Positions 42,613 to 51,442 are shown, counted from the first letter of the stretch. The stretch is 64,000 bases of DNA from CATOSP01 sp965216155 (GCA_965216155.1 CBDCFD010000006.1:1364001-1428000); one strand, 5' to 3'. Notes: generated by a model from the letters alone, not told the origin. Program-made: numbers and translations.

Positions 42613-44129
42613 CGTCTTCTAAACACTAACTTGAGATGGGTATGGTCGAACCCGAAGTTGCTCCGTATCCGGTTCTCCAAGTACCTCTGGTAGGAGAAGT
42701 GTACCAGGTTGGGGTTGTCCACTGTGAACAGGAAAGTAGGCGGGTTTACACCTATCTGCCGGAGCCGGTTGATGCGCAAACGCTCCCTGCGGTGCCGCTT
42801 TATGGTGGGTGGAGTGTGGTCGGCCAGGGCGTCGGCCAGGACGTATTGCAGCTCTCGCGCCGGGATGAACCGTAGCCGTTCCTGCCGCAATTCCAGCGCA
42901 GTGCCCATGAGACGCGCGATGCCTTGTTGGTGCAAGGCGGAGGTAAAGACGACGGGTACATAGGGCATGAAATGGAGACTTTCCCTGACTATGCGGGCGG
43001 CGCGTTCCTGGGCGGGACGGCTGCCGTCGGATGCCAGGTCCCACTTGTTCACGACCACAATGAGGCCGCGGCACATCTCCCAGGCCAGGCCGGCTATGTG
43101 AGCGTCTTGGGCGGTCGCCAATTCGCTGGCGTCGGTCACCAACAGCGTGATGTCGCTGCGTTGCACGGCGTTCACGGCCCGCATCACGCTGAACTTTTCG
43201 ATGCCTCTTTCGACACGCCCGCGCCGCCGGATGCCGGCTGTGTCGATCAACACAACGTCCTGATCGTTGTAGCTCACGTAGGTGTCCAGCGCGTCCCGGG
43301 TTGTCCCGGCCTCGGGCGTGACTATGGAGCGTTCATGTCCCAGGATGGAGTTTAGGAGCATGGACTTGCCGACGTTGGTCCGTCCGACGATGGCCAGCTT
43401 AAGCTCTTCGGCCTGGGGTGGTCCTGTTACTTCTTCCGCATCGTCTGGGAAGGTGGGCGTGAGGTGGGAACAGACCTTGTCCATAAGTTGGTAGACGCCC
43501 AGGTTGTGGTAGGCGCTAATGGGCATGGGGTCATCCAGTCCAAGCTGGAAGAACTCGGAAGCGGCGAACTCCCTGATCTCATTGTCTGCCTTGTTCACGG
43601 CAAGGATCACTGGCTTTTGAGTGCGCCGTAGCCGGTCCGCGGCCAGGATGTCGGTGGAGGTGATCCCTTCCGACCCGTCGGTCAAGAAAATAACCACGTC
43701 GGCATCGCTCACGGCCATGTCTGCCTGTTCCTGGACCTTTGTCTGAATCGTACCTTCCGGGCGGGTTTCCAGTCCTCCTGTGTCCACCAGGATGAACTGG
43801 TAGTCATCCCACCAGGCTTCGGCCATAAGGCGGTCGCGCGTGGTGCCGGCCACGTCGGTCACGATTGCCTGGCGGCGGTTCAGTATGCGGTTGAAAAGGG
43901 AGGACTTGCCCACGTTGGGCCGTCCCACTATGGCTACCACCGGAATGGGGGGCTGGGGGACGGGAGACGTGGGTGCGGGCGCCGCAGGCGCGGAGGTATC
44001 GTTTTCCAGCACCCTGAGCCGTCTCGCCGGGTAGAGACCGGCAAGCTCCGGTGGCGGGATAGGTCCGGCCTCTGGGCCGGACTGTTGGTGAATTTCGGGG
44101 TCTATTTCCATTTCGAGCCGCCCGGTCAC
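42609..44129 (-). CDS. der: Ribosome-associated GTPase Der (EngA)
   Basis: The 506-residue protein has two tandem GTPase domains. Domain 1 starts at about residue 63 with GRPNVGKSSLFN, then TTRDR, DTGG and NKAD; domain 2 starts with GRTNVGKSMLLN, then TTRDALD, DTAGIRRRG and NKWD. A KH-like domain closes the protein. Der is needed for 50S subunit assembly. About 60 extra proline-rich residues precede domain 1, perhaps an overlong start: the GTG at 44129 overlaps the argF stop (GTGA). Confidence 0.96.
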   Translation of the reverse strand: MTGRLEMEIDPEIHQQSGPEAGPIPPPELAGLYPARRLRVLENDTSAPAAPAPTSPVPQPPIPVVAIVGRPNVGKSSLFNRILNRRQAIVTDVAGTTRDRLMAEAWWDDYQFILVDTGGLETRPEGTIQTKVQEQADMAVSDADVVIFLTDGSEGITSTDILAADRLRRTQKPVILAVNKADNEIREFAASEFFQLGLDDPMPISAYHNLGVYQLMDKVCSHLTPTFPDDAEEVTGPPQAEELKLAIVGRTNVGKSMLLNSILGHERSIVTPEAGTTRDALDTYVSYNDQDVVLIDTAGIRRRGRVERGIEKFSVMRAVNAVQRSDITLLVTDASELATAQDAHIAGLAWEMCRGLIVVVNKWDLASDGSRPAQERAARIVRESLHFMPYVPVVFTSALHQQGIARLMGTALELRQERLRFIPARELQYVLADALADHTPPTIKRHRRERLRINRLRQIGVNPPTFLFTVDNPNLVHFSYQRYLENRIRSNFGFDHTHLKLVFRRR

Positions 44130-45049
44130 TCGCCGCCCAGGAGCAGTTCCATCACTGCCTTCTGGGCATGGAGCCGATTGTGGGCTTGGGAGTATGCCAC
44201 CGATTGGGGGTGGTCCAACATTCCTGGCATGACCTCTTCTCCGTAGTGGACGGGCATGTCGTGCATGAACAAGGCTCCGGCGCCTGCCTTTTCCATCAAG
44301 GCTCCGTCAACAGTGTATCCTTGAAACGCATTTCTACGTATTTCAGCCTCAGTTTCCTGCCCCATGCTGGTCCATGCGTCGGTGTAGATGACGTCCACAC
44401 CCCGCACCGCATCGGCGGGGTCCGGGATTGTTTGAACGCGCGGCCCCTGTCCTGACGCCCGGCTGCGCGCCAGGTCCAGGGTCTCCTGGTCCAGGCAATA
44501 ACCTCCGGGAGCGGCGATGGTGAATCCCATGCCGACGGGCGGCAGGGCCAGGCAAAGACTGCGTGCGACGTTGTTGCCGTCACCTACGAAGGTCAGGTTG
44601 AGACCCTCCAGGTTATCTTTGTTCTCCTGGATAGTAAGCAGGTCCGCCATTATCTGACATGGGTGCTCCCAATCGGACAGAGCATTGATGACGGGGACGG
44701 TGGAGTATTCGGCCAACTGTTGCAGCGCCTCGTGGGAGAAAACCCGGGCCACTATGCCATCCACGTAGCCGGATAGGACACGGCCCACATCCGAAGCAGG
44801 CTCGCGCGTTCCCAGGCCAACCTCTTCGGGGCCGAGATAGAAGGAGAACCCTCCAAGCTGCTGAACGCCGACCTGGAAGCTGGACCTGGTGCGCAAGGAA
44901 GGCTTCTCGAAAAGCAGGGCGATGCTCTTGCCCTGAAGGGGTCTGTGACCATCATCGCCGGACTTCATTTCTCTCGCCCTGCGGAGGACGTGAAGAGTCT
45001 CGTCCGCTGTGAGGTCGGTTACGGAAAGCAGGACTCTTTTAGTTGGCAT
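44126..45049 (-). CDS. argF: Ornithine carbamoyltransferase
   Basis: The 307-residue enzyme makes citrulline in arginine biosynthesis. It has the carbamoyl-phosphate motif EKPSLRTRSSFQVGV (S-x-R-T-R), the DWEHPCQIMADLLTI motif (HPxQ), VGDGNNVARSL, YTDAWTSMGQE and HDMPVHYGEEV. The typical ornithine-site SLP motif appears as DMPVH, where cysteine of HCLP is replaced by methionine: aspartate-methionine-proline rather than Cys-Leu-Pro. That change may alter substrate choice, as in N-acetyl or succinyl-ornithine forms. The start at 45049 lies far from a GGAG; the frame to 45085 has no better site. Confidence 0.9.
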   Translation of the reverse strand: MPTKRVLLSVTDLTADETLHVLRRAREMKSGDDGHRPLQGKSIALLFEKPSLRTRSSFQVGVQQLGGFSFYLGPEEVGLGTREPASDVGRVLSGYVDGIVARVFSHEALQQLAEYSTVPVINALSDWEHPCQIMADLLTIQENKDNLEGLNLTFVGDGNNVARSLCLALPPVGMGFTIAAPGGYCLDQETLDLARSRASGQGPRVQTIPDPADAVRGVDVIYTDAWTSMGQETEAEIRRNAFQGYTVDGALMEKAGAGALFMHDMPVHYGEEVMPGMLDHPQSVAYSQAHNRLHAQKAVMELLLGGE

Positions 45050-45567
45050 ATCAAGCCCACTCCGACCGGCAGCATCATATCTCAATATGGGCGCCCGTTC
45101 AAGCTGAGTACGAGAACATTGCGAAACTCCACTGCCCCCATGTGTCGCTTCCGGCGTCGCTCCCGCGTTCGCGGGAGCGACGAGCTATCGTAGAGGATTC
45201 CTGCCCCCGTTCAAGCCGGGGGCAGGCTCTTCGCGGGAAATTGTGGGCCATTTTGGTACATTGGGCCTGGCGGCGGGTTAGGGTGCGATGGCACACATTC
45301 GGGTGCTCTGAAGCTGGAGAATTTATTTCAGGGAAATTGTGGGCCACATTGGACCTGGCGACGGGTTAGGGATTTGGACCGGGACGGACTTCCGGCAAGG
45401 ATTATGGTAGCAGGTGGTCACCCCAGGTGGGAAGGGCAGGGTGTCAGCAGTCCAATTCAAGACGCGATTGCCCTGCCCTTCAAGCTGAGTACCCCGCCGC
45501 CGTCGGCGCCGCATCTGTTATGATACAACTCCGGGACCCATTTTGAGTGATACGGAGGCACAGGTTT
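45050..45567. other. Intergenic region with hairpins and a degenerate direct repeat
   Basis: No gene is visible. It holds two strong hairpins (listed separately) and two copies of GGGAAATTGTGGGCCA, beginning near 45235 and 45332, each followed by a TTGG...CTGGCG-CGGGTTAGG segment. Confidence 0.55.
45155..45226. repeat. Two adjacent perfect hairpins
   Basis: CGTCGCTCCCGC and its complement (45155-45166, 45171-45182, loop GTTC), then CCTGCCCCCG and its complement (45200-45209, 45217-45226). Neither has a T-run. They resemble dispersed extragenic palindromes. Confidence 0.7.
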
Positions 45568-45921
45568 ATGGCAAGCGCCGGAATTGCCCCCGGACTGAAG
45601 GGAGAGCGGCAGACCATCGTCTGCGAGCACAACGTCGCCAACCATGTGAACAAGTTCAGCACGCCGTCGATGATTGGCTTAATGGAAGGGGCTTCGATAG
45701 AGGCTGTCCGGGGACTGCTGGACGATAGTCAGACGTCGGTTGGATACGAGGTCAACGTCAGGCACATCGCCCCCGCAGACATCGGAGCGACCATCACGGC
45801 CCACGCCGAGTTGGTGGAAGTGGACCGCAACCGGTTATTGTTCAATGTGGTTGCTTTTGACGGCGACACCAAGATCGGCGAAGGGACACACCGCCGCGCG
45901 GTCATCGGGACCAACCGGTGA
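45568..45921 (+). CDS. Hotdog-fold thioesterase (FlK-like)
   Basis: The 117-residue protein fits fluoroacetyl-CoA thioesterase-like hotdog proteins: STPSMIGLMEGASIEAV with the helix glutamate, TSVGYEVNVRHIAPADIGAT with the conserved His, and KIGEGTHRRAVI. Members remove acyl chains from CoA to detoxify or recycle it. The ATG at 45568 has GGAGG nine bases upstream and is preferred to one at 45547. It is transcribed alone. The substrate is unknown. Confidence 0.85.
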   Translation: MASAGIAPGLKGERQTIVCEHNVANHVNKFSTPSMIGLMEGASIEAVRGLLDDSQTSVGYEVNVRHIAPADIGATITAHAELVEVDRNRLLFNVVAFDGDTKIGEGTHRRAVIGTNR

Positions 45922-46024
45922 GATGCGGTGGTTGAGCAAACCGCGCCAGTGATTCAACTCGCATGAGGGCGTATGCTAAAATCCCATCTGCTTAGTCCTA
46001 AACGTCTCGTTTGGAGTGGCTGAT

Positions 46025-47293
46025 ATGGCCAATATGGAACACGTACTACTCGTAAAACGGGGCCGGGATACGGTGGCCCGTTGGCGTGAGGAGCACCCCG
46101 GTGAAAACATGGACCTCAACGCCTCGTACATGAGCTATGCACGTATCCCGCAGGTAGACCTGTCGGGAGCCGATATCCGGGACTCCGACCTGATGGGCGC
46201 GACATTGCCGCGCGCGAATCTATCGGGATGCCGGCTGAACCCCTGCCACATGTACCGGGCTGACCTGCGTCAGGCCAATGTAACCCGCGCTTTATTGAAC
46301 GGGGCGAATCTGAGAGGGGCCAACTCGTCTCGGGCCGATTTCTCCGGCTCGGATATGGACCGGATAGTGCTCTCGGATGCCAACCTGTCGGGCGCGAACC
46401 TCTCCGGCACCAACCTGTCCCGTGCCAACCTGACCGGGACCAACCTGACCGGCGCGGACCTTTCAGGCGCCATCCTGAACCGGGCCAACTTGACCAGGAC
46501 CAACTTGACCGACGCCATTCTGGACGGATCCGACTTTTACGAGGCGATCTTCAATAGCGTCGCAATGGAAGGCACGCAGTTCAGCGGCAGTATCGTGGGA
46601 TACACGGTCTTTCAGAATTGCGACTTTAGCGGAGCCATCGGGTTGGACGCGGTCCGGCACGACGGCCCCAGCACCATTGGCATTGACTCGTTCTACAGGT
46701 CCAAGGGCCGAATCACCACGGAGTTCCTGAGGAACGCGGGTGTCCCCGAAGGGATGGCCGATTTCCAGGGTTCTATATTAGACGTGGAGGTACCGCTGGA
46801 GGACTGCTTCATCTCCTGCGCGGACGAGGACGTGGCGTTCGCCGTGACCTTGAGAAACGATCTTCAAGGGCATGGGGTGCGCTGTTGGGTTTTTGCCGAG
46901 GGTGCGAGAGGCAGCGCCCTGGTGGAGAGGCACAGCACTTCCGACCAGGAAGAAGTGGAGCGGTGGGTCCGCCCTTACGATAAGCTGGTGGTTGTCTCCT
47001 CGGTGAACACAATGGAAAGCGAAAGCGTGCGGAATGATCTCCGGCAGGCCCAGGAGCAGCAAACAGCCAAGGACGAGTGGCTGCTCTATCTGGCAGCTTC
47101 CGACGGAACGTTCTCGGCCCAGAGCCGGAACCGGCAGGTGCGCGGCCTGGCCACGGAGCATGTGGTCTTCAACCTGCAGACCAGGGATTCGGACTCGGAG
47201 ACCTATCAGCAGGAACTGGCGCGGTTGGCGGACGCTCTGAAGCAGACACAACCCCGGAGCGCGGGGGCGCCGGTTGTAGACATGCAACTGTAG
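46025..47293 (+). CDS. Pentapeptide-repeat protein with C-terminal TIR-like domain
   Basis: The 422-residue protein has three parts. Residues 40-205 are pentapeptide repeats (A-N-L-S-G, A-D-L-S-G, T-N-L-T-G and so on), which build a right-handed quadrilateral beta helix. Residues 215-245 form the linker IDSFYRSKGRITTEFLRNAG. Residues 258-395 resemble a TIR domain: EDCFISCADEDVAFAVTLRN, LQGHGVRCWVF and DKLVVVSSVNTMESESVRND. The region where active TIR NADases have W-x-x-E reads SVRNDL, so the catalytic Glu may be missing. The start at 46025 has GGAG eight bases upstream. A PaREP1-like gene follows 38 bases later. Confidence 0.8.
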   Translation: MANMEHVLLVKRGRDTVARWREEHPGENMDLNASYMSYARIPQVDLSGADIRDSDLMGATLPRANLSGCRLNPCHMYRADLRQANVTRALLNGANLRGANSSRADFSGSDMDRIVLSDANLSGANLSGTNLSRANLTGTNLTGADLSGAILNRANLTRTNLTDAILDGSDFYEAIFNSVAMEGTQFSGSIVGYTVFQNCDFSGAIGLDAVRHDGPSTIGIDSFYRSKGRITTEFLRNAGVPEGMADFQGSILDVEVPLEDCFISCADEDVAFAVTLRNDLQGHGVRCWVFAEGARGSALVERHSTSDQEEVERWVRPYDKLVVVSSVNTMESESVRNDLRQAQEQQTAKDEWLLYLAASDGTFSAQSRNRQVRGLATEHVVFNLQTRDSDSETYQQELARLADALKQTQPRSAGAPVVDMQL

Positions 47294-47331
47294 GGGGACG
47301 CCAACCTTGTCACTCTAGGGCCAGGTATCCG

Positions 47332-47868
47332 ATGTTTAACTCCCGGTCGGAAAGGTACAAGGCTATAGGTCGCCATCTGATTGAACAAGCCGAATACGGA
47401 CTGTCAGTCAATGGAGACCTGCTGCAGGCGTCGGAAAAGACCTGGGGCGCAGTGGCCCAAGCGGTCAAGACGGTAGCACAAGACCGAAACTGGAACCACA
47501 GCAGCCACGACCAGATACGCGACGCCGCCATCATTCTATCCCATGAGTTTGGCCTGCCACGCCTGCGTGAGCGGTTTAACGCGGCCAACGAACTGCACCG
47601 CAATTTCTACGAGCACCTGTTGGGCTATGATGACCTGCTGGACGGTATCCGGATAGTCCGTCTGATTATTGAGGACTTGGAGTGGGTCCAGGACCAGGAA
47701 CCCCGTCCATTTGTTCCTCAATCCCGCCAGCAGGAATCGCGCATGTCGAATCTGACAGGACCCAACCCGCGGCGCTTGCCGGACGACATATCGGAAGAGC
47801 GTTTGCCACCCATAGAAGCGGAACCGCCGGACGATCACGACTTGGGCAGCATCCGGGACAACTCTTAG
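47332..47868 (+). CDS. PaREP1/HEPN-like protein
   Basis: A 178-residue helical protein with QASEKTWGAVAQAVKTVAQ, DRNWNHSSHDQIRDAA and AANELHRNFYEHLLGYDDL, the pattern of PaREP1 proteins and a clear paralogue of 9656-10189. The tail after residue 140 is proline- and acid-rich and probably disordered. It follows the pentapeptide-TIR gene at 38 bases and may be in the same operon. PaREP1 relatives are linked to HEPN folds, but no R-x4-6-H catalytic motif can be confirmed. Confidence 0.72.
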   Translation: MFNSRSERYKAIGRHLIEQAEYGLSVNGDLLQASEKTWGAVAQAVKTVAQDRNWNHSSHDQIRDAAIILSHEFGLPRLRERFNAANELHRNFYEHLLGYDDLLDGIRIVRLIIEDLEWVQDQEPRPFVPQSRQQESRMSNLTGPNPRRLPDDISEERLPPIEAEPPDDHDLGSIRDNS

Positions 47869-48241
47869 GTCCGGACGGCCCTGCATATCAACTCGCCTAT
47901 TTTACATACTTTATGTGCAAGGCCGGCGCAACCACATTGATTTTGGCGCGAAGTGTCAAGGAATTGGGTGAAAGAGGAAGCGGGGGGTGTTGGCCAGAAT
48001 AAACGGCCGGTCAAACAGGCAAGGCAGAACTTCTAGGCAGGTTTGCGGAGAGCTATAATTCCGTAATCGCGGATGGGACAATAGTTTATGTGCAAGGCCG
48101 GTCCGGGCATCTGTCCAAGGCGCCGATGCTATGCTCCGGCTCACTGTTTCTCCATTTCCGGCGCCATCGCCTGACGTGAAAGGGCCAGAGGAATATTCCT
48201 CCGGCCCTGACTGCCGTGGTGGTGATGGACTCGTTGGAAGG
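47869..48241. other. Intergenic region with a 17-bp direct repeat
   Basis: No gene is visible. TTTATGTGCAAGGCCGG occurs exactly twice, at 47910-47926 and 48085-48101. The terminator of the first RdhA-like gene lies at the right end. Confidence 0.6.
48182..48207 (-). terminator. Terminator-like hairpin after RdhA-like gene 1
   Basis: GGGCC-x-GAGGAAT and ATTCCTC-x-GGCCC form a 13-bp stem with one mismatch, followed on the minus strand by CTTTCAC. It lies 35 bases beyond the stop codon. Confidence 0.5.
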
Positions 48242-49516
48242 CTAGATGTAGTCTTCCTCTTCGTACATCATTTCCAGGTTGTCCCTGCTCTGGGATGCAC
48301 CGCGGGCAACTTCCTCGCGGAGGGAATCCAGCATGTCGCCAGTGATGACGCCGCCGGATGCGCGGGCCTTTTCCTTGAACTGGCTGAATGCCCAGTCCTC
48401 GGTGTCGCCAGCGGGCATGTCGAAGAAGTCGCGGTCGAATACCGGCATTTCACCGGGGCCGAAGTAGCCCTTGCCCTCGAGGATGTAACCTTCGAGATCA
48501 TGGGTGCCCTTGCCAAGGACCTGTCCGGTCTGGGCGTAGTGCTCCATCACGTTCTTGATGCCGTACTTCTGGATAGGGCAGACCTTCATGCAGATACCGC
48601 AACCGAGGTAGCGGGCCATTACAGGGCGGCAGCGCTTGAAGTAGAGCTTGTTCTTCTCAAGACCACGCCACCAGATCTTGTCGCGCATGAGGGCGCGGCC
48701 GGGGCAGCGGTTGACGCAGACCTGGCAGACCTGACAGAAAGCGTGGATGCCATAATCCACGGGCTTGTCGTAGGAAACGTTGGCGTCGGTGGTGATCATC
48801 ATGATCCGGCAGCGGGAGCCCTCATGGGGGGTCAACAGGTAGCCGCAGGCTCCGAGCTGGCCGAGACCGGCCTCGACGAACATGGGGATGTAAGGGCCGG
48901 TGTTGTCGTTGGGGCTATGGACCTGGGCGCGGTAGCCGAGGGAATTGATGAAATTGCCCAGTTCGAGTCCCGCAGCGCCTTCCGTCCGGTAGGTGCTGGA
49001 GTGGACGATCTCAGCGTCGACGCTGGGGATCGTCTGGGTGGGCTCGTAGTCCTGTTCGAAGGCCAGGCAGATGACGTGGGGGAATTTCACCCAGTCCTTC
49101 TTACTCTGGTAGGTGTAACGGTGGTCATAGTAAGTGATGCCAACTTCCAGGAATCCGAGATCGCGGGCCTTCTGCTTGATCTGCTCGGTGACGTCTTCGC
49201 CCGAGGGCTCGACGGAAGGTTCTTGGTCGCCGGTGAGCCGGGCGGCCATGATCAAGGGACGGTTGAGCTTGTCGTGCTCTTTGCGGATCTCTCGCATCTC
49301 AACGTGCTGGTCACGGAATGTGTTGGCCCAGTCACGGGAAGCTCGCTCGGTGATGTTCATGGTTTCCAGCGGGTACTCTCTGGCGTACCAGTCAACCTCG
49401 CGCTGGTTGAGGGGTATTCCGGGCACGGATTCCAGTTCTTCGGGAACAGGAATCGTTACCGGAGCCTCGCCAGGGAATTTGCCCGGTCGTACGACCTCGT
49501 GGCCTATCTTTAGCAT
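48242..49516 (-). CDS. Reductive dehalogenase-like Fe-S/corrinoid protein, copy 1
   Basis: The 424-residue protein has the RdhA-like core GLGQLGACGYLLTPHEGSRCR followed by two [4Fe-4S] motifs: FCQVCQVCVNRCPG (C-x2-C-x2-C-x3-C-P) and KRCRPVMARYLGCGICMKVCP (C-x9-C-x2-C-x3-C-P). Known RdhA proteins carry a cobamide and remove halogen from organohalides. There is no Tat signal peptide and no RdhB anchor gene, so it should be cytosolic. The N-terminal 120 residues, starting MLKIGHEVVRPG, are shared only with its two neighbours here. The start follows GGGAGGAG. It has its own promoter and terminator. Confidence 0.82.
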   Translation of the reverse strand: MLKIGHEVVRPGKFPGEAPVTIPVPEELESVPGIPLNQREVDWYAREYPLETMNITERASRDWANTFRDQHVEMREIRKEHDKLNRPLIMAARLTGDQEPSVEPSGEDVTEQIKQKARDLGFLEVGITYYDHRYTYQSKKDWVKFPHVICLAFEQDYEPTQTIPSVDAEIVHSSTYRTEGAAGLELGNFINSLGYRAQVHSPNDNTGPYIPMFVEAGLGQLGACGYLLTPHEGSRCRIMMITTDANVSYDKPVDYGIHAFCQVCQVCVNRCPGRALMRDKIWWRGLEKNKLYFKRCRPVMARYLGCGICMKVCPIQKYGIKNVMEHYAQTGQVLGKGTHDLEGYILEGKGYFGPGEMPVFDRDFFDMPAGDTEDWAFSQFKEKARASGGVITGDMLDSLREEVARGASQSRDNLEMMYEEEDYI

Positions 49517-49571
49517 GCGCTCCTCCCTAGTTGATTGGATAGAAGGTACGGGTAACCCCAAGGTAAAGCCA

Positions 49572-49600
49572 AAGATACCGGCTCGCCGAATATTTGTCAA
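49572..49600 (-). promoter_or_regulatory. Promoter of RdhA-like gene 1
   Basis: On the minus strand TTGACA (49600-49595), a 17-base spacer and TATCTT (49577-49572) match the sigma-70 consensus. It lies 56 bases before the start codon. Confidence 0.65.
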
Positions 49601-49750
49601 CCCTATGTGGATGGAACAACTTTATTGCGATTCACAATACACGCGCATGGTCCTGGAGATAGTTGGAGGGGTATCGTGATGGCGGAATTCTAGGCCGTTA
49701 TCCTTCCAAGGAGAAGGCCGGGATTGCCGGGTGCGGGGTTTATAAAAGCC

Positions 49751-49778
49751 AAGGGGCTGGCGATTCCGCCAGTCCCTT
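49751..49778 (-). terminator. Terminator after RdhA-like gene 2
   Basis: AAGGGACTGGCG and CGCCAGCCCCTT, read on the minus strand, form a 12-bp stem with one mismatch and a 4-base loop, followed by GGCTTTTAT. Confidence 0.65.
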
Positions 49779-49840
49779 GTGGTTTCCGGGTGTGACGCCC
49801 AGGTGGAGGCTCTCCACCTGAGCGCCGGGTCAGTCCAGGT

Positions 49841-51127
49841 TTAGATGTAGTCCGCGTCGATGTTGTTCATTTCGTCCATCATCGCGACAACGTCATATTC
49901 CTGGCCGAGAGCCTTGACCATTTCGCCCTTGAGCTCTTCGAGCATCTCGTCCGAGACGTCGCCACCAGCGGAGCGAGCCTTGGACTTGAACTCTTCGAAC
50001 GCGTGGTCTTCGATGGTGCCGGTGGGCATGTCGAAGAAGTCGCGGTCGAATACCGGCATTTCACCGGGGCCGAAGTAGCCCTTGCCCTCGAGGGTGTAGC
50101 CTTCGAGGTCGTGGGTGCCCTTGCCGAGGACCTGTCCGGTGTCGGCGTAGTGGTCCATGACGTTCTTCAGGCCATACTTCTGGATCGGGCAGACCTTCAT
50201 GCAGACACCGCAACCGAGGTAGCGGGCCATTACAGGGCGGCAGCGCTTGAAGTAGAGTTTGTTCTTCTCAAGACCACGCCACCAGATCTTGTCGCGCATG
50301 AGGGCGCGGCCGGGGCAGCGGTTGACGCACACCTGGCAGACTTGACAGAAGGCGTGGATGCCGTAATCGACGGGCTTGTCGTAGGTGATCTGGGCGTCGG
50401 TGGTGACCATCATCAGGCGACAGCGGTTGCCCTGGTGAGGGGTCAACAGGTAGCCACAGGCTCCGAGCTGGCCAAGGCCGGCTTCCACGAACATGGGGAT
50501 GACCGGTCCGGTGGCGTCGCTGGAGTGGATTACGTGGGCCTTGTAACCCAGGGAGCGGATGTAGTTACCCAGCTCGAGACCGGCAGCAGCCTGCGTCCGG
50601 TAGGTGCTGGAGTGGACGATCTCCGCGTCTACGCTGGGGATGGTCTGGGTGGGCTCGAAGTCCTGCTCATAGGCCAAGCAGATGGCGTGGGGCAGGAAGG
50701 TGAAATTCCTCTTGCTCTGGAACTCGTAACGATGGTCGTAGGGAGCAATTCCTACTTCCAGGTAACCTAGCTCACGGGCCTTGTCCTTGATCAACTGGGT
50801 GACGTCCTCGCCTGTGGGCTCAACGGCGGGCTCCATCTCGGCGGTGGCGCGGCCAGCAAGGATCAGTCCGCGGTTGAGCTTGTCGTGCTCTTTGCGGATC
50901 TCACGCATCTCGACGTGAAGGTCGCGCATGGCGTTGGACCAGTCACGGGAGGCGCGCTCGGTGTAGTTGATTGATTCCAGAGGGTATTCGCGGGCATACC
51001 AGTCAACTTCCCGGTTGTTGAGAGGAATACCGGGTACGGTTTCCAACTCCTCGGGAACGGGAATGGTGACGTCTGCCTCGCCCCATTTTGAGCCGGGCCT
51101 TACGACCTCATGGCCGATCTTTAGCAT
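49841..51127 (-). CDS. Reductive dehalogenase-like Fe-S/corrinoid protein, copy 2
   Basis: This 428-residue paralogue keeps the same plan: MLKIGHEVVRPGSKWGE, the central AGLGQLGACGYLLTPHQGNR, the first cluster motif FCQVCQVCVNRCPG and the second in YLGCGVCMKVCPIQKYG. The C-terminus ends DADYI as in copy 3. Over 50064-50380 its DNA matches copy 3 with one difference that I could find, while the flanks differ much more. The start is preceded by GGGAGGAG. Separate promoter and terminator make it a single-gene unit. Dehalogenase activity is inferred from the fold and clusters only. Confidence 0.82.
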   Translation of the reverse strand: MLKIGHEVVRPGSKWGEADVTIPVPEELETVPGIPLNNREVDWYAREYPLESINYTERASRDWSNAMRDLHVEMREIRKEHDKLNRGLILAGRATAEMEPAVEPTGEDVTQLIKDKARELGYLEVGIAPYDHRYEFQSKRNFTFLPHAICLAYEQDFEPTQTIPSVDAEIVHSSTYRTQAAAGLELGNYIRSLGYKAHVIHSSDATGPVIPMFVEAGLGQLGACGYLLTPHQGNRCRLMMVTTDAQITYDKPVDYGIHAFCQVCQVCVNRCPGRALMRDKIWWRGLEKNKLYFKRCRPVMARYLGCGVCMKVCPIQKYGLKNVMDHYADTGQVLGKGTHDLEGYTLEGKGYFGPGEMPVFDRDFFDMPTGTIEDHAFEEFKSKARSAGGDVSDEMLEELKGEMVKALGQEYDVVAMMDEMNNIDADYI

Positions 51128-51183
51128 ATCTTCTCCTCCCAGTAAAGTGCCTCATGGACGCACGCGTCCGAGTTCTGCCCCAA

Positions 51184-51212
51184 ACAATATATGTCCAAGA
51201 TACGTATGTCAA
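51184..51212 (-). promoter_or_regulatory. Promoter of RdhA-like gene 2
   Basis: Minus-strand TTGACA (51212-51207) is followed by TATATTGT (51191-51184): spacer 15 to TATATT or 17 to TATTGT. The same TATATTGTTT occurs before copy 3. Confidence 0.65.
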
Positions 51213-51442
51213 TAGCGTATAGGGAGCAATTTTCGTTTCTCTTGGATAATTCACAACTCAACTGTGAGTGGCTATGAGCATCGTAGAAATAGCGGCGAAA
51301 ATAGCAACGAAATTCGTAATAAGGATACGAAGTCTCTCGCCTCTGGATGCGCTCATGCGGAGTTAATTCCTAGGCCGAATCCGGACTGGACTTGGGATTT
51401 CATCCGTGGCGGCAATCTCCGGCGATTGTTCCCGCAAATAAA

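Larger units (their letters stand above)
49517..49840. other. Intergenic region between RdhA-like genes 1 and 2
   Basis: It contains the promoter of copy 1, the terminator of copy 2 and a CAGGTGGAG-GCT-CTCCACCTG hairpin at 49800-49820. Nothing protein-like is seen. Confidence 0.55.

Noticed and set aside
48131..49513. A 460-codon plus-strand open frame antisense to RdhA-like gene 1
   Set aside because: It is a shadow of the real gene: similar antisense frames occur opposite copies 2 and 3 at the same place, and the minus strand has the Fe-S motifs and ribosome site.
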